From Neelides folsomi (taxonomy: Eukaryota; Arthropoda; Collembola; Neelipleona; Neelidae): 34,705 nucleotides of DNA. The notes under the pieces were generated by a model. That model saw only the letters and a program-made list of their open reading frames with translations. It searched no databases and had not been told where the DNA came from. The position numbers and the translations under genes were made by a program. Positions within the stretch are counted from its first letter, which is position 1. Every line of letters begins with the position of its first letter. The stretch lies in the NCBI GenBank assembly GCA_034687125.1, contig JAQGBZ010000533.1, positions 1-34,705 on the forward strand, written 5' to 3'. Shown here piece after piece: positions 1 to 12,365 of this stretch.

Positions 1-939
1 TAAATATAATACAAATTAATTTTAAAATTCCACATTTGAAATATAATCTTGTGTATCTTCACAATTTCAAAATGTTTAAAAACATTTATTATAAAATCCG
101 TAGAAACCACCAAATTCAATTCACTTAAGTAGTTTGTTTAACTTGTTTAGCAATTTCTTAACTTTATAAAATGTACTCATATATAAGCTCAACCACTTCT
201 CAATCACAAAGTTTCCGAGTAGGATATTACAAATAAAGTACGATTTTTGATTCCATTAAAAACCTCGGCAAACTTGAAATTTAATTAGGAAGAAATTCAA
301 TTTCCTCTCACAGGCGATTCAGCGGGTTTGGAACTTTTGAAGCTCATGGAAGAATGACTCGTATGATTTGAACGCATACAAATTAAATCCGAGAAAACCT
401 TCATAATTGAAAACTAAAAAGGCTCTTATAAATGAAATTATTGGATTTTATGAATTCCCTGAATCATGTATGTAGTGGAAGAGAATAAAGCGTAAATTGT
501 ATAGTACATGTACATATTATACAGATATATCTGTATTTAGTAAAATTAAATTTTAATTCATATATGGTTCGTCTTTGTTGTAATGAATATTTTAGAATAT
601 AATGACTCTCAAACCACATTCGATGATTTGGATTGGATTGCTGAAGGGAGAAATAAATTTGGTCGGACGCCTGTGCTTGATTTTCCCTCAAAGAGATGTG
701 TCAAATCCATGCCATGTCTCGCGTCTCATCAAGGAAATAATAATGGAGGACCCAAAGGCCCTTCCTTCCTTTCTTTCAAACCATTCATTTTCACATTTGG
801 AATTCCTAGGAATACTTTTTTACAGTTTTTTCATTTAAATTAATTGAACATTACAAGAATACTATGCATTTTACTTATAATTTTTATATTTAAATAATCA
901 ATTAATTAATTATAAGACGTTGAAAATCTTTTTTTGTAG

Positions 940-1016
940 AGATAAATGAGTTGATTGGGGATGGAAGTGATTGGGATTCTGAAGGTGATTTACGAGATGA
1001 GTCGCCCTTTATTTAA
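940..1016 (+). CDS. Possible terminal exon of an unidentified gene
   Basis: A pyrimidine-rich acceptor ending in TTTTTTTGTAG precedes a short open stretch that reads (x)EINELIGDGSDWDSEGD and ends ...DESPFI at a TAA (1014-1016). An AATAAA follows at about 1077. The peptide is acidic and Ser/Asp/Glu-rich, and unlike a random AT-rich translation. No upstream exon could be joined with confidence. A stretch around 690-810 that could read as an exon (containing RDVSNPCHVSRLIKEIIMED) has no clear donor. No family is recognised. It may be chance. Confidence 0.2.
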
Positions 1017-1676
1017 TCCCAGGCACCTTTGGAGTTTCTTCCGCTTCGCTTTTCCGGGATGGAAGTCAGGGGAAGAATAAAAAGCCTGAAAGTCCACCTG
1101 GAAGAATTCCGAATTCTCCCCAACCACCCAAACTCAATTATTGGTGAGGAATTGATAGGAGAAGAAGACTTTCTTTCCTTATACGCTCCAATGCTTTATT
1201 GGATATCCGCCATTAAATAACATGGCTTCAAGGGGAGAAAACGAGAAAGTTTATTTCTTCATTACCATTCCACACAACTCATTCCTCATTCCTCCATTTT
1301 AACTCACACTTCTTTAACATGGTTAATTAACCTTTAATACTTTTTTTCAATAATTTAAAGAATATTAATACAATTTGTAACTTAATACCTTATCCTATTT
1401 ATTACATATAAACTACATGTATAAAGAGAATATTTAAAGACTATAATATATACAAAAAATAATTGTATAAACTATAAAGATAAGTTTCAAAAGTAAGTAA
1501 GATGAAAAATAATAATAATAACTCAATAATAAAAATTACAATAAAATAAAAATTAGGGATATAGTTAACCATTTATTAATTGCACTGCAAACTATGATTA
1601 ATTGCAAAAGACAAAATTATTTATCTCTTTGAACATAAATATAGGTAATATGTTATGTAATATTAGCTACATACTA

Positions 1677-1712
1677 ATACATACATACATACATACATAC
1701 ATACATACATAC
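1677..1712. repeat. (ATAC)9 microsatellite
   Basis: Nine perfect tandem copies of ATAC, seen directly. It is intergenic and likely to be polymorphic in length. Confidence 0.95.
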
Positions 1713-3470
1713 TAATATACCATTTACTATACTGCTGATTTTTTGCTGAAAACTTTTAGAAAGAGGCTGGAAAAAGTTTTACAAGTGAAAGTGGTTATCC
1801 GAAAGTACACGCGTTCTTATTATATGCAACTTTCCAGTTTGAACACATTTGGGCCATTTTCTTATTCATAAGAGAAAAGAATTTCATTTATCATCTTTTT
1901 ATGATTTTCTCTCCTTCTTATCAGGTTATAAAGAATAAATTACGATTCTCGACGTTTAAATTATTGAGAATCCCATCAAGTTCTCTGGGTAGGCAAATGC
2001 CTTACCTTCACTCCCTGAAAACTCCCAGTTGTGGAAAGGACGGCTAAATGCAAAGTTGGGTGTTTGTGGAGAAGGACTTTATTTGTATAACATATTTATT
2101 TTCTGAGCTTGTAGAGACTCTGACTCTCTCAGTTTTTTCCACTCGGATCTCCCATAAAAATGATGCATTGGTCGTCTCGTAGCCCGAGGAATGTTCGGCT
2201 TCGGAGTGAAGACATTAGCCTATATTGGGGGGAGTAATAAAATCTTTGTTCAAAGAATGCGTCCAAATGGCGATTTCAACTCTTTCTCCAAAACTCTCTT
2301 CGGCCCCATTCAATTTGGCCCAATTCTTCATATTATTATTACGACTCACACACTCACGATACTGAGAAATCATTTCCTCCCCGCAAATTCCATATCTCTG
2401 CTTTTATTTAACACTTTAAGGAATACTCTTTAAAACATCCTTTTCAGTTTTCCTTATGGCGAAATGCTATGTAAGATTTATATAACCAGAACCCATTTGA
2501 AAAATTGTTAAATATATAATACATAGTTCAAAATGACTTACAGTTATCGACACAATAAAGAATAAAACCAATTTTTGAATTCATATCCTAAGAATATTTC
2601 TTAATCTATCATATTTCACAATATTTTAAATTTTTAGCAAGTTTAAACAATACATAAGTATTATACATTATATCTTTTTTATGAAAAATTCCTTTTAAAT
2701 ATAATTTTCAAATAAGCAATCATATCTAGATTCAAAAGATAACCTATCGCGAAAATATAAGGTTTTAATGTATACTAGTATTTAAATATATTATTTGCTA
2801 TTGAACTTTAAATTCACTGTCGGAACTTTAATTGAGAAAATGTGTATTTGGAAAGTAATTTGAAAGTTGAATCGGAAAAAAATAAACTTTTAAAATCTTA
2901 ATCTGATATTAAACAACTTGGATTGAACGTGCGTGTGGGAAAGATTCCTTCAAAAGAAACTTGGAATGTTCGTGCAAATCTCGCGTTACAATTTTTTCCT
3001 ATTATTCTCAACATTATGGCCTTGTAAATGGCCACTTTGATTTTAAAGACCAGAAAAGCTCCTTTGCTTACATTACGATCCATTAATAAAGTTATAATTA
3101 TTATTACGGAGTTGTGCATGTGTTTAATATACAATATTATATGAATGCAAATAATCTAATCGGAATGATCATTTGTATTTGTAAATTAACCACATGACTC
3201 ACATAATAGTAAAACTAAGTTTCCTGTTAAAGTAACAAAGTAAAGTAATTCTTTCCTGTTCAATCTTTAATGGTTTTTATAATAAAATTATTTTTATTCA
3301 AAGATAAATTTATTCATATTGTATTTTATGTAATAGAGAATACGTAGCATATTATATTTTTATTCCGAAACACCATTTTCATATAATTTTTTACAGGTTT
3401 TTATATAACTATATAACTAGCTTTGTTTATAAGCTTATCACATTATTGCATTATGTATATAGGTGAATAT

Positions 3471-3476
3471 TTTATT
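3471..3476 (-). terminator. Poly(A) signal of the SLC46 gene
   Basis: An AATAAA hexamer on the minus strand lies about 82 nt past the SLC46 stop codon. This is a normal distance for a short 3' UTR. Confidence 0.5.
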
Positions 3477-3557
3477 AATGTAATTTGCTCCTCACCATAT
3501 TGTCGTGTATTTTGTAAATTAAAACAATCGTTCTAATAAAATGGAGTTTAAATATAT

Positions 3558-6014
3558 TTAAGTACTTTCATTTTCGACCAATATATCTTTGTCTTCTGGA
3601 GTTGTTTCTAATATTTGTTTGTCCTTAGAGAAAGTAAAATATAAAAATATGATAAAAATGACTCCGTTGAGTGATGCCGAAATAAGAAATATTGCTCCTG
3701 GGAATGAAACAATTGTGCTTTTGAACACAAGGCTATAAACTGGAGCTGCTAAGATGGGCATTCCTGCTTCAAGACTCGCCAAAAAGCTGAATATTTTTCC
3801 AAGCTCATCTATGAATATAAGAAAAACTTAATAAAAAACGACTTTGGTATGAAGCTTAATTTGCATTGAAAATATTTAAAATATTTTTGAAATTACAAAC
3901 CTCTTGAAACGATTTTTGAAAGCATTGACCGGATTACAATTGTAATTAAACCGCAAAACATTTGGACCACCGTACCTTTTAATTCAAACGATTAGAGTGT
4001 TTACTTATTTTAATTACTTATTTTAATAAAGCGGTTTAAGTTAATTTTGCTTTGGAATTATCATGATTTTAATGTGTGAAATAATGACTGCTGTATTTAA
4101 ATTTAAGTACCTAAATAGAGCATCCAAGGCTTAACCGCAGAGGCAAATATCACAGCAGCCAAACAATATCCAATTGAGCTGAAGAGTCCAATAATAACGT
4201 CATTAATTTTGAAGAGCTTTAACACTACGATAACACTCAAATATCCACCTAAATAATTAAATTTATAAATGTACTATTTGATTATTTTCATTTAGTGCGA
4301 AATTAATTTCATTTAAAATGGCAATTACCCAATATTCCGATGAGTGAGTCGATTGTCTGAAATTGAGCGTAATCCTTCGCATCCCAATGAAACTTTGTTC
4401 TCGTATAGATGTACATCACATTGAGAATTCCGAACAAAGTGAAAATTCTCATACATACGGCAAAATACAATAAAATGATCCACCTGAAATTTAAAATTTA
4501 ATAATTAATTAGATGATTAATTTACACTTAAAATAATTAACTTGGTCAAAAATAAAAAAATTTATTTTTATATATTTTTAAAATTTACTTTCTTCGTGGA
4601 CCCTTTCTTTGTTTTAAACAAGTTGAAATTGTGTCTTGGACGGCTTCCACATTGAACATGTCAGTACAAAGGGAGAATTTTGAATCAACGACTCCCGAAA
4701 CGGGTTTCTCATTATTTACAAAAAACACACCATAAATGAAAGCTAAGGAGTAAATAACACAAGCTGTGATGAATAATGCTGTGAATCCGTATGAAGAAAA
4801 TAACTAAATGTAAACAAAAGAATATTATAAACATATTTGGAACAGTTTTCTTCGTGCTTAAATATTATTTAATTTAATTGTAATTTAATAAATGTTCTAC
4901 CTTAGGACCAATAAAAAGCCCAATTGGAGATCCAAGAAACCAAGAACCTTCTAAAATTGCAATTCTGAAGCTTCTTTTCTCCAGCGTCGTTCTTTGAGCC
5001 ATAAATGAAAATGCTGACAAAACAAGTGCAACCATTCCGCCAGTTAAAGCAACGGGGATTGAAGCTATAAGAAAATACCCAGGCGAAATTTGTGGGAAAT
5101 ATGTGAAAATTAATGTAATTAAAGTTGAAATTATAAATCCAAGTAGTGGGAAAAGAAGCGGAATTTTTGTCCCGTGTTTGTCTGACCAAGGTCCAAGAAA
5201 TAGTGAAAATATAATTGGAAATCCTATGAAAAAATAATTATATTAATTAATCATAAATATATTTATTGTTTTACACAACATGACATTTTAATACAATTTA
5301 GAATTTTGAGTTTTGTTAGTGTAAATGTAATTTACCAGCTTCAATTAGTCCTTTGTATAAAGTGAATACTGCCATTGTTCCATCAACTTTAGTTTCCTCT
5401 AAACAACAATCAATTTTAACCATTTTTCTTTCATTTAATATCATTACATTGTGATTTCTTTTATAGTGCAGATTAATTGCACCATAAAAATGTATAAATA
5501 ATAATATAATTTTGATTTAATTTATATAAATACAATAATAGTATAAGATTTTTTAAAATTACCTTCTTCATAAGCTGTTAAATTTTCGCAAACTGTTTCA
5601 TTAAAATTTTCAACAAGACGACAAATTCTCTCAATATATAATGTTTGAGTTGCAACAGAGGATCCAGCCCATGCTAAATATAATTAATTAAAATGATCTA
5701 ATGATCTTGATCATTTAATTTACTATTAAAATGATCATTTGTAATAATTTTTAAATTTTCAAATAATGCAATAAATGAGGGAATATTGATTTAATAATGA
5801 TGAAAATCAATTCAATTATAATTTTACCTATCATGTGAAGTAGCATGAGTGGTTCAATCGTTGTTTCATTTTTCAGAATTTTAATTTTGTTCCATATATT
5901 TTTAGGAATTTTATAAACATCTTTTTCCGTGTCCTCGTACGAGTCATCACAATTATTTGAAGAAGTCAATGTGGATGATCCATTGTCTGAATCTGAATTG
6001 TTGATTTCTCTCAT
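3558..6014 (-). CDS. SLC46-family (proton-coupled folate transporter-like) MFS transporter
   Basis: Nine exons (5828-6014, 5563-5673, 5336-5398, 4901-5223, 4589-4803, 4329-4483, 4111-4248, 3901-3975, 3558-3808) join in frame to about 505 aa, a full length for the family. The acidic Ser/Asn-rich N-terminus is cytosolic. The transporter begins near residue 50 with TIEPLMLLHMIAW, matching the conserved first helix of SLC46/PCFT proteins. A motif-A-like loop GPWSDKHGTK lies at 131-140, and IRSMLSKIVSRDELGKIFS at about 412-430 matches the SLC46 loop before the late helices. An N-glycosylation-type sequence (NFNET) sits in the first extracellular loop, as in PCFT. The family moves folates and related anions with protons across plasma or lysosomal membranes. 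The substrate here is unknown because arthropods have many SLC46 paralogues. The start is the first Met of the open exon. The family call is firm, the orthologue call is not. Confidence 0.9.
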
Positions 6015-7605
6015 TGCTTTTTAAAATTTGCAATGTCTAAATGTAAGAAAAAGACAATTTAGCTTACTTATATTTAAATAAATAAATTTTTTACCTTTGA
6101 ACACTGATCGTACAATATTTGGCTAGTTATTTAAATTTCTATTTTCAAAACTTAATTTCGACATAATTTTCCATTGAATTGAATTTTTAGTGAAATAAAC
6201 TGGAATTGGAATTTAAAATCAAATTGCGATTCACGAAAGAAGAGGGGTTTTTGTGTAACATGTGATTTGGCTCTGAACTTGAGAAAGAATGAAAGCTCAA
6301 TCAGTTTACGTAAAAAAGAAGAGGATGAAACTTCATATGATATTCACATGACTATTTCTCATTTATGATTGCTGAAGGCTCGCCACCGCCAAACACTATC
6401 AATAAAGGTTCATTCGTATGTATTCATATCTTATCATTTTAATCAAGCTTGTAAAATCAACACAAATATTGATATAATGTGTATCAATATCAATATCGTA
6501 ATCAATACTTTCATTATTACACATAAATATTATATTCATATACATAAATAAATACATATAAATATATATTTGTATTATATTCACTCTAATGTATATATTG
6601 GTTTCTCTTTACTCTAGATAACTTTTGTATACATTTATACATACACATTATTACAGAGTTTATTTCACCCTTTGCTTAATGCCTTCATAATGTTTATTTG
6701 ATGGTCCGATTATGATGTTTTTACTTCAGGTAATTTTCATTTCCCATTCGATAAAATGTAAAAGATTGAAAATGGTAAAACAAATGGTAACAAAAAATGA
6801 ATGTTTTAATCTGAGAGTAACAGTGTAAGGAGCAGCTGTAATATTTATGTATAATATATAGTTATATACTTATGTTTATCCGACCCAGTGTCATGACAGT
6901 TCAAAGTTCTCAAATTATTTTTCATTAGAAAGGGAGGAATCAACATTCTGGCTGAATCTGAAAATAAAAAATGATTTAATTCCTAAAAGGAAAATATTTC
7001 CTGTCGGCACGCTGCATAGTTTAGGTTGCATACTTTGATTGTATTTTTGTCTATTTCTCCGTTTGGTTCCAATTTGATTGGTCCCTTGGGTCCATGCCCC
7101 TTTCAGAGCCCTATCGGTCTCTTGGCCAAACCTCAATGTATGAATCCAGCAAACCATTTGAGTGTACCAAGGCCAGAAGGGCACGGAGCTTTGCTCCCTC
7201 CGGCAAAACCCAGTTTCTCACTTCTTTCCACTTGCTCCTTAATTACAATCCACTCGAATAGCGAAAATACACCTCACTTGTTTAACGGTGAAACTCAAAG
7301 AGGAATGTTCTCAAACAACTGTAAAGAGATTCATTTCCAAAGATAATTTAATTACTCTATTTAAACGCAGTTGTCTCTTTACTCTCAGTTTTTGAATTGA
7401 CGTCAATTTAAATTATAGTTTAAACGTAATTTAAATACAAATTGTACAGCTATAGCTAGCTTATAAAAAATCGTCGTAGAAAGATTCAATTGACTAAAAG
7501 ATTCAGTTTTTAAAGTTAAAATCCAAAATAATTTTCATTATTTGGCATTTTAAAATTGTTATCACTTTAATTTGACAGTTTGTTTTTTCCTCAAAAAAGT
7601 TAAAC
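6015..7605. other. Intergenic region between the divergent SLC46 and ACS1 genes
   Basis: This region lies between the 5' ends of two genes read in opposite directions, so it should hold both promoters. No supported coding exon was found. Open frames at 6915-7184 (-) and 7026-7346 (+) overlap in a GC-richer island (about 7060-7240) and resemble no known protein. An AT-rich block near 6460-6600 is simple-sequence-like. Confidence 0.6.
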
Positions 7606-10600
7606 ATGTTTGGAATCATAAGACAAAGTGGTGGAAAATTTTCAAGGCGGTTGATCAATTTTAGAAGTTCTTCATCATTTGAACCCAAACTAAATGAAGA
7701 AAAGAACATTGTAAGATCTCCATATCCTGACATTACACCTGTCAGTGGAGTTCATATGCCGGACCTCATTTGGGCTGAACATGCAAAACGATCACATTGG
7801 GGAAAAATGACTTGCACTGTAAGATAGAATTAACACATAGAATTAACACTCATAACTTACTTATTATAAACTGATAAATAAATCTACATTTGAAATAAAT
7901 AAACTGTCTGCTAATGGGCATTCAATTTACAATAAATATTTAATTAAATAAAATTCAATAAATACTTAAATTTTAGACTTGCGGAATTACTGGACGCAGT
8001 TATACCTTTGAGCAAGCCTTCAGAATAACAAGGTAAACGCATCATTAGCAAGATACAATTGATTATATTGATATTTAAATCTAAGTACATTCTTACACAT
8101 GTAATTAATGTTTATATACACTATTTAATGGATGTATTTAATGGATTATGCTAATTGTTATTTAAATTTTTAAAGAGGATTTGCGGCCGCTCTGATGAAA
8201 TCAGGTTTGAAAAGACGCGACGTTGTAGCCGTTCTTTTACCAAACATTCCCGAGTATCCCTTCGTGTTTCTTGGGATTATTGAAGCTGGTCTTGTTCCAT
8301 CTCCCATTAATTCTTCATACACTCCAGGTTAACTTAACTATGTACATGTATTTTAAAAATGTGCGATATTTATTTAAAGTTGGTTTATTGTAATTAATTA
8401 CAATCGGTACTAATGAAAACCTAATTGCATATTTTTTAATGGATATATTTTTGGCATTTATTAGACGAAATCAAAAGGCAAATTGAAAGTTCTAATGCAA
8501 AAATGACAGTGACGATCGAAATGTTCTTGCCGGCTGTTAGAGCAGCAAAGGAATCTCTTAAGGACATGAATCATATTGTGGTGGTTGGACAACCGCAAGA
8601 AGGTTTCGCTTGACTTCAATCAGAATAAAATATATTCTATAAAATAGATTTTATAAGACGATAAAATTTAATTATTAACTTTAAACATAATTATTAACTA
8701 TATTTAAAATGGATCAATGTTATGTTATTTATGTTATTAAAGGTTGCCACACATTTGGTGAAATGATCAAGAGCGATATCAAAGGCGTTGAGTTTTTCAA
8801 AGGTTCTGAGATTGACGTAAGAGAGAAGAAACATTTTTTTCATTTTAATCTTGTTTTTTATTTTGATTAACGTAAACTAATGGAAGAGTTTTAAACTAAA
8901 AAACTAAACAAATATTTATTTTAATTTATTTTTAAAGGAAGACGTTGACATTGCTTTTCTTCCTTATTCATCTGGGACAACTGGACCTCCAAAGGTTTAA
9001 ATAATATTTTATCTTGTAAATGGGTAAATCATAAATGTGTGTTTTTCTTATACAGGGAGTTATCCTTACACACAAAAATATCACTTCCAATTTGATCCAG
9101 AACATTGGAGACATTTCAATCGTCAAGAGTGCAGATGAAGGGGAACAGGAAAGATTGATTGGATTGCTCCCCTTCTTCCACTCCTATGGTCTTTGTGCAA
9201 TTCTCTTCTTGGGATTCTATCAGGTTCATTTCATCAATTATCCTTATCTTAACTATTGTATTAAGTATGTATAGTTATTATAAAGAAAGAAAATAGAAAG
9301 CCAGTTTGATATGAACATGATTTAATTTAATTAATCAAATTAAAATATTATTTTTTATTGTAAATGAGAATTTAATTTATTCTCAGGTTTTTTAACATGT
9401 GGTTCTTTGCTGTTCTTTCTCTCTTGACCAACATTATGGGTTGGCGGATCTGCTATTTTTCCTCGCATGTGGCTCTTTTGTTGTTCCATCAGGACCAGTG
9501 ATTTGAATTACAGGATTATCTTTGCTATTCTTTTGATGGTGCGGTCCTTTGTGAGTTTCATGAACGCTTGGAGAAGCCGCTGGAGCTTCAGGCGGATCTT
9601 TACTATTCTTCCTCTCTTGGGACAATTTACGATGGTGAGCTTCGGTCGGTGCATTTGTATGAGGATGGCCCGGATGACCAGGATGACCTTTGTGTCCTTT
9701 GTGTTTGTGACCCCCTTTTTTATGAGGTTGAGAAGCATCAACTTCGCCTTTGTTATCCGCTACTGGATCTGGTTGCTGAACAGGGTCATTTGGGTTTGAT
9801 GCATTTTGTCCAATGATATTTTCTTGGTCCTCTGCATTATATAAAAAATCATATGTGTAACAACATAATTACTAAATATGTATACATTTTATAAAAATGT
9901 AGATTATTATACAGATATACTATTTTATAAAGATAGATTCTTACCCTTTTTTACATATGGATCTTGGATATTTTGATCTTTTCCCTTAATACAGCTAAAG
10001 CAACCTCCGCCAGAATTTTTCTTTGTGTCTTCAATAGGAGCTTGTTGAGTCGGCGGTGGTTGGATTTCTAAGTTCATGCATTAAATTTATTTGCATTCTC
10101 TTTTGCTTTGGGTTACATTTGTTTTAAAATGTTATTTGTGTACATTATAATTGTAATTACCGGCCATTTATTTTGAGTGCTATTCGACTTCAAACACTTG
10201 TTTCACTAAAAATTTAGACGCTGTTAGCAATATGATAATTACACTGTAAATATTTATTATTACGGAACGAATATCCAATATCAAGACGATTTCATTTTTA
10301 TTTAATAATTATATTATAAAAATTAATATTGTAAATAATACTTATGTATGTTAGTTACGTTAGTAAGTTAATAAATTACATTAAGATGTGTTAATTAATT
10401 AAGCAATTGTTTTATAGGGTGCAAATATTCTTTGCCTGCCACGGTTTGATCCACAAGGGTTTATTCAAGCCATTAAACAACACAGAGTAACCAATTTTTA
10501 AATTAATTATATTCTTAAGAAAATATTTATTTAATATTTTAAATATATTAAATGGTTTTGTTTTGTTTTTACAGCCAACAGTTCTTCATTTGGTCACTCC

Positions 10601-12365
10601 ACTCATTACGTTCCTTCTTGCCACAGCAAACATGAAAGAAGATTTTAAATCACTTCATTCGGTCCTTGCTGGTGGTACGTTCCATTTTCCATTTTACTTG
10701 ACCTCGTGGTCAATGAGGTCAATTTATGTCAATGTTAAAAAAGACATTTTCTCTTGTTGTTAGCTGCTCCAGTCGGATCATCCCTCATTTCTCGATTTGT
10801 TGAAAGAATCGATCATTATATTTTCTTCCAAGAAGGGTAATTAATTTAATTAAAAATAAAACTTTCAACGTTTTAACTTTTTGTGTCCAAAACTAAAAGA
10901 GAATTAGCTGTAATATTATTTTTTATAATTGATCAATTAATTTTTTTACTTTTAATTATAAAATTGAATGGCGGCAAAACGAAATCAAATGAACAATTCA
11001 ATGAAACAGATATGGAATGACAGGTAAAGTTTTCATGTAATTTTACAGTATGCAAACTAAATGTATAAATTTTAATTTACCCGTCAGTATGAAAATCGTA
11101 AATTAAAGTTTGGTTTAATTGACATAGAACTTTCACCTGTCTCTCATCTTTTGAGCCCGACAACAAAAAACACTAAAATGGGATCATGTGGAACTCCAGT
11201 TGCTAGCACACTTTCCAAAGTTGTTTCACTTGATACTGGTGAAGCCCTCGGTCCAAATGAGCTCGGAGAAATTCTTGTTAAAGGACCTCAAGTAAAAAAC
11301 GATTTGAATAATTTAAAATAAATATATACTATTTATCAAAGTAAATACATGTAGAGCGTTGATTTTACCTATTAGATGATGAGAGGTTATTTGAACAATG
11401 AGGAAGCCACCAAAGCCACAATTACTCATGACGGATGGTAAACAAAATACTAAAAACATTTCATATAATTGTAGATATTTGATTCAATTAAAGTAGATTT
11501 TAAAGTTACGAGAATTAACACTCAGTTGATCTTAGGCTTAAGACAGGAGATATTGGTTATATGGATGGGTCACATTTTTACATTGTTGATAGGTAAGGAA
11601 TTAAATATATACGATTTATCATTTATTTGATATTAGTTCTATCATTTATCTGATAATTATAATATAATTATAATAATCATATTTTATTATAGAGTGAAAG
11701 AGCTTATTAAAGTGAAAGGTCTTCAAGTAAGTTTACTTAAATTATCTAATAATGAACTAATAATAATTAGTTAATTACTAAACTATTGTTAAACTATAAA
11801 TCATTACCATTAAATCATTATGATTTTTGGTATTTATTATAAAATAAGATTTAAATTGTTGCTTTAATCTTCATTTAGGTTTCACCTTCAGAATTGGAAG
11901 AAATCCTTCGACAACACGATCAAGTTTCTGGTAAAGTTAAAAAGCTTTTAGATTTACTTATTTAAATTTTGTATGCTAATTATGATATTTCCAGACGTTG
12001 CAGTCATTGGAGTTCCGGATGCTGAATGGGGCGAAGCCCCGAGAGCTTACATAGTGAAAAAAGACGATGAAGCGGATTTCAATGAAAATCATGTTCATGA
12101 TTTCCTCTTCGACAAGGTTGCTCCCTTCAAAAGACTCAAAGGAGGAATTGGTAATTCAAACTTGAAAATCACAGAATAACTAATTGTTATCTTATTTTAT
12201 TCTGTTATAATAATGTACTCATTTTTTTAATAATTATAATAAATAAATAAATAACTTTTGATGTTTTTCCTTTCAGAATTTGTCTACATGATTCCAAAAG
12301 CAGCTTCAGGGAAAATTCTCAGGAGAGAACTTTCGGTCGAATACAAAGAAAAACATTCCAAATGA
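7606..12365 (+). CDS. 4-coumarate:CoA ligase/luciferase-like acyl-CoA synthetase 1 (ANL superfamily)
   Basis: Eighteen exons join in frame to about 575 aa: 7606-7818, 7977-8032, 8176-8327, 8465-8602, 8743-8816, 8938-8994, 9056-9223, 10418-10486, 10575-10674, 10764-10836, 11010-11023, 11128-11291, 11376-11437, 11536-11592, 11693-11726, 11879-11930, 11995-12150, 12277-12365. Adenylation motifs are intact: phosphate loop SSGTTGPPKG (222-231), YGMTE (368-372), TGDIGY (from 450), hinge region DRVKELIKVKG, and C-terminal [13 protein letters not shown] with catalytic Lys about 559. The enzyme should activate a carboxylic acid with ATP to an acyl-adenylate and then an acyl-CoA. The N-terminus is basic and Ser-rich (FGIIRQSGGKFSRRLINF), like a mitochondrial presequence. 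The C-terminus ends KHSK, so no SKL-type peroxisome signal is present. Intron 7 carries an antisense gene. Exon 11 is only 14 nt. The substrate cannot be told. Confidence 0.93.
9376..9381 (-). terminator. Poly(A) signal of the nested gene
   Basis: An AATAAA hexamer on the minus strand lies about 55 nt past the stop codon of the nested gene. It supports that gene as a separate transcription unit inside the host intron. Confidence 0.45.
9434..10167 (-). CDS. Nested antisense gene: His/Lys/Gly-rich disordered protein
   Basis: This gene lies wholly inside intron 7 of acyl-CoA synthetase 1, on the opposite strand. Three exons (10161-10167, 9945-10067, 9434-9831) with GT-AG junctions join in frame to about 175 aa, starting MAEIQPPP. 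The tiny first exon (ATGGCC G) has a good start context (AAAATAAATGG). An unspliced start at 10077 is the alternative. The protein has no membrane segment. It shows a Cys pair (GGGCFSCIKGK), an acidic Asn/Asp/Gln/Pro middle, a His-rich run (HKGHKGHPGHPGHPH) and repeated KNS units (KKNSGG, RKNSKDPP, QKNSKDNP, RKNSRSANP). It looks intrinsically disordered. The His run could bind metal and the KNS sites could be phosphorylated, both inference. No family is recognised. The long composition-biased frame, splice sites and poly(A) signal argue that it is real. Confidence 0.65.
11010..11023 (+). other. 14-nt microexon carrying the YGMT core of ACS1
   Basis: The intervening bases ATATGGAATGACAG are flanked by a CAG-type acceptor and a GTAAAG donor. 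Joined to the GG of exon 10 and to exon 12, they give GYGMTE, the conserved ATP-binding A5 motif. Without this exon the motif is lost and the frame breaks. It is part of the CDS entry above. Confidence 0.9.

Larger units (their letters stand above)
1..3557. other. Mostly gene-free 5' flank
   Basis: No convincing multi-exon gene was found in this stretch. Open frames are short and unsupported. It contains the microsatellite and the possible terminal exon listed separately, and several islands visibly richer in G+C than their surroundings (about 640-780, 960-1150, 1960-2060 and 2160-2330). These could be regulatory DNA, exons of an unmodelled transcript, or decayed repeats. The 3' UTR of the SLC46 gene enters from the right. 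Confidence 0.6.

Noticed and set aside
1677..1712. Regular repeats as a possible CRISPR array
   Set aside because: A simple tetranucleotide microsatellite in a eukaryotic window, with no spacers.
2898..3134. 78-codon minus-strand open frame
   Set aside because: No homology, promoter or splice support; typical of AT-rich intergenic DNA.
9467..9816. Plus-strand open frames over the nested gene
   Set aside because: They are the opposite-strand shadow of the His/Pro/Lys-rich exon and have no splice connection to ACS1.
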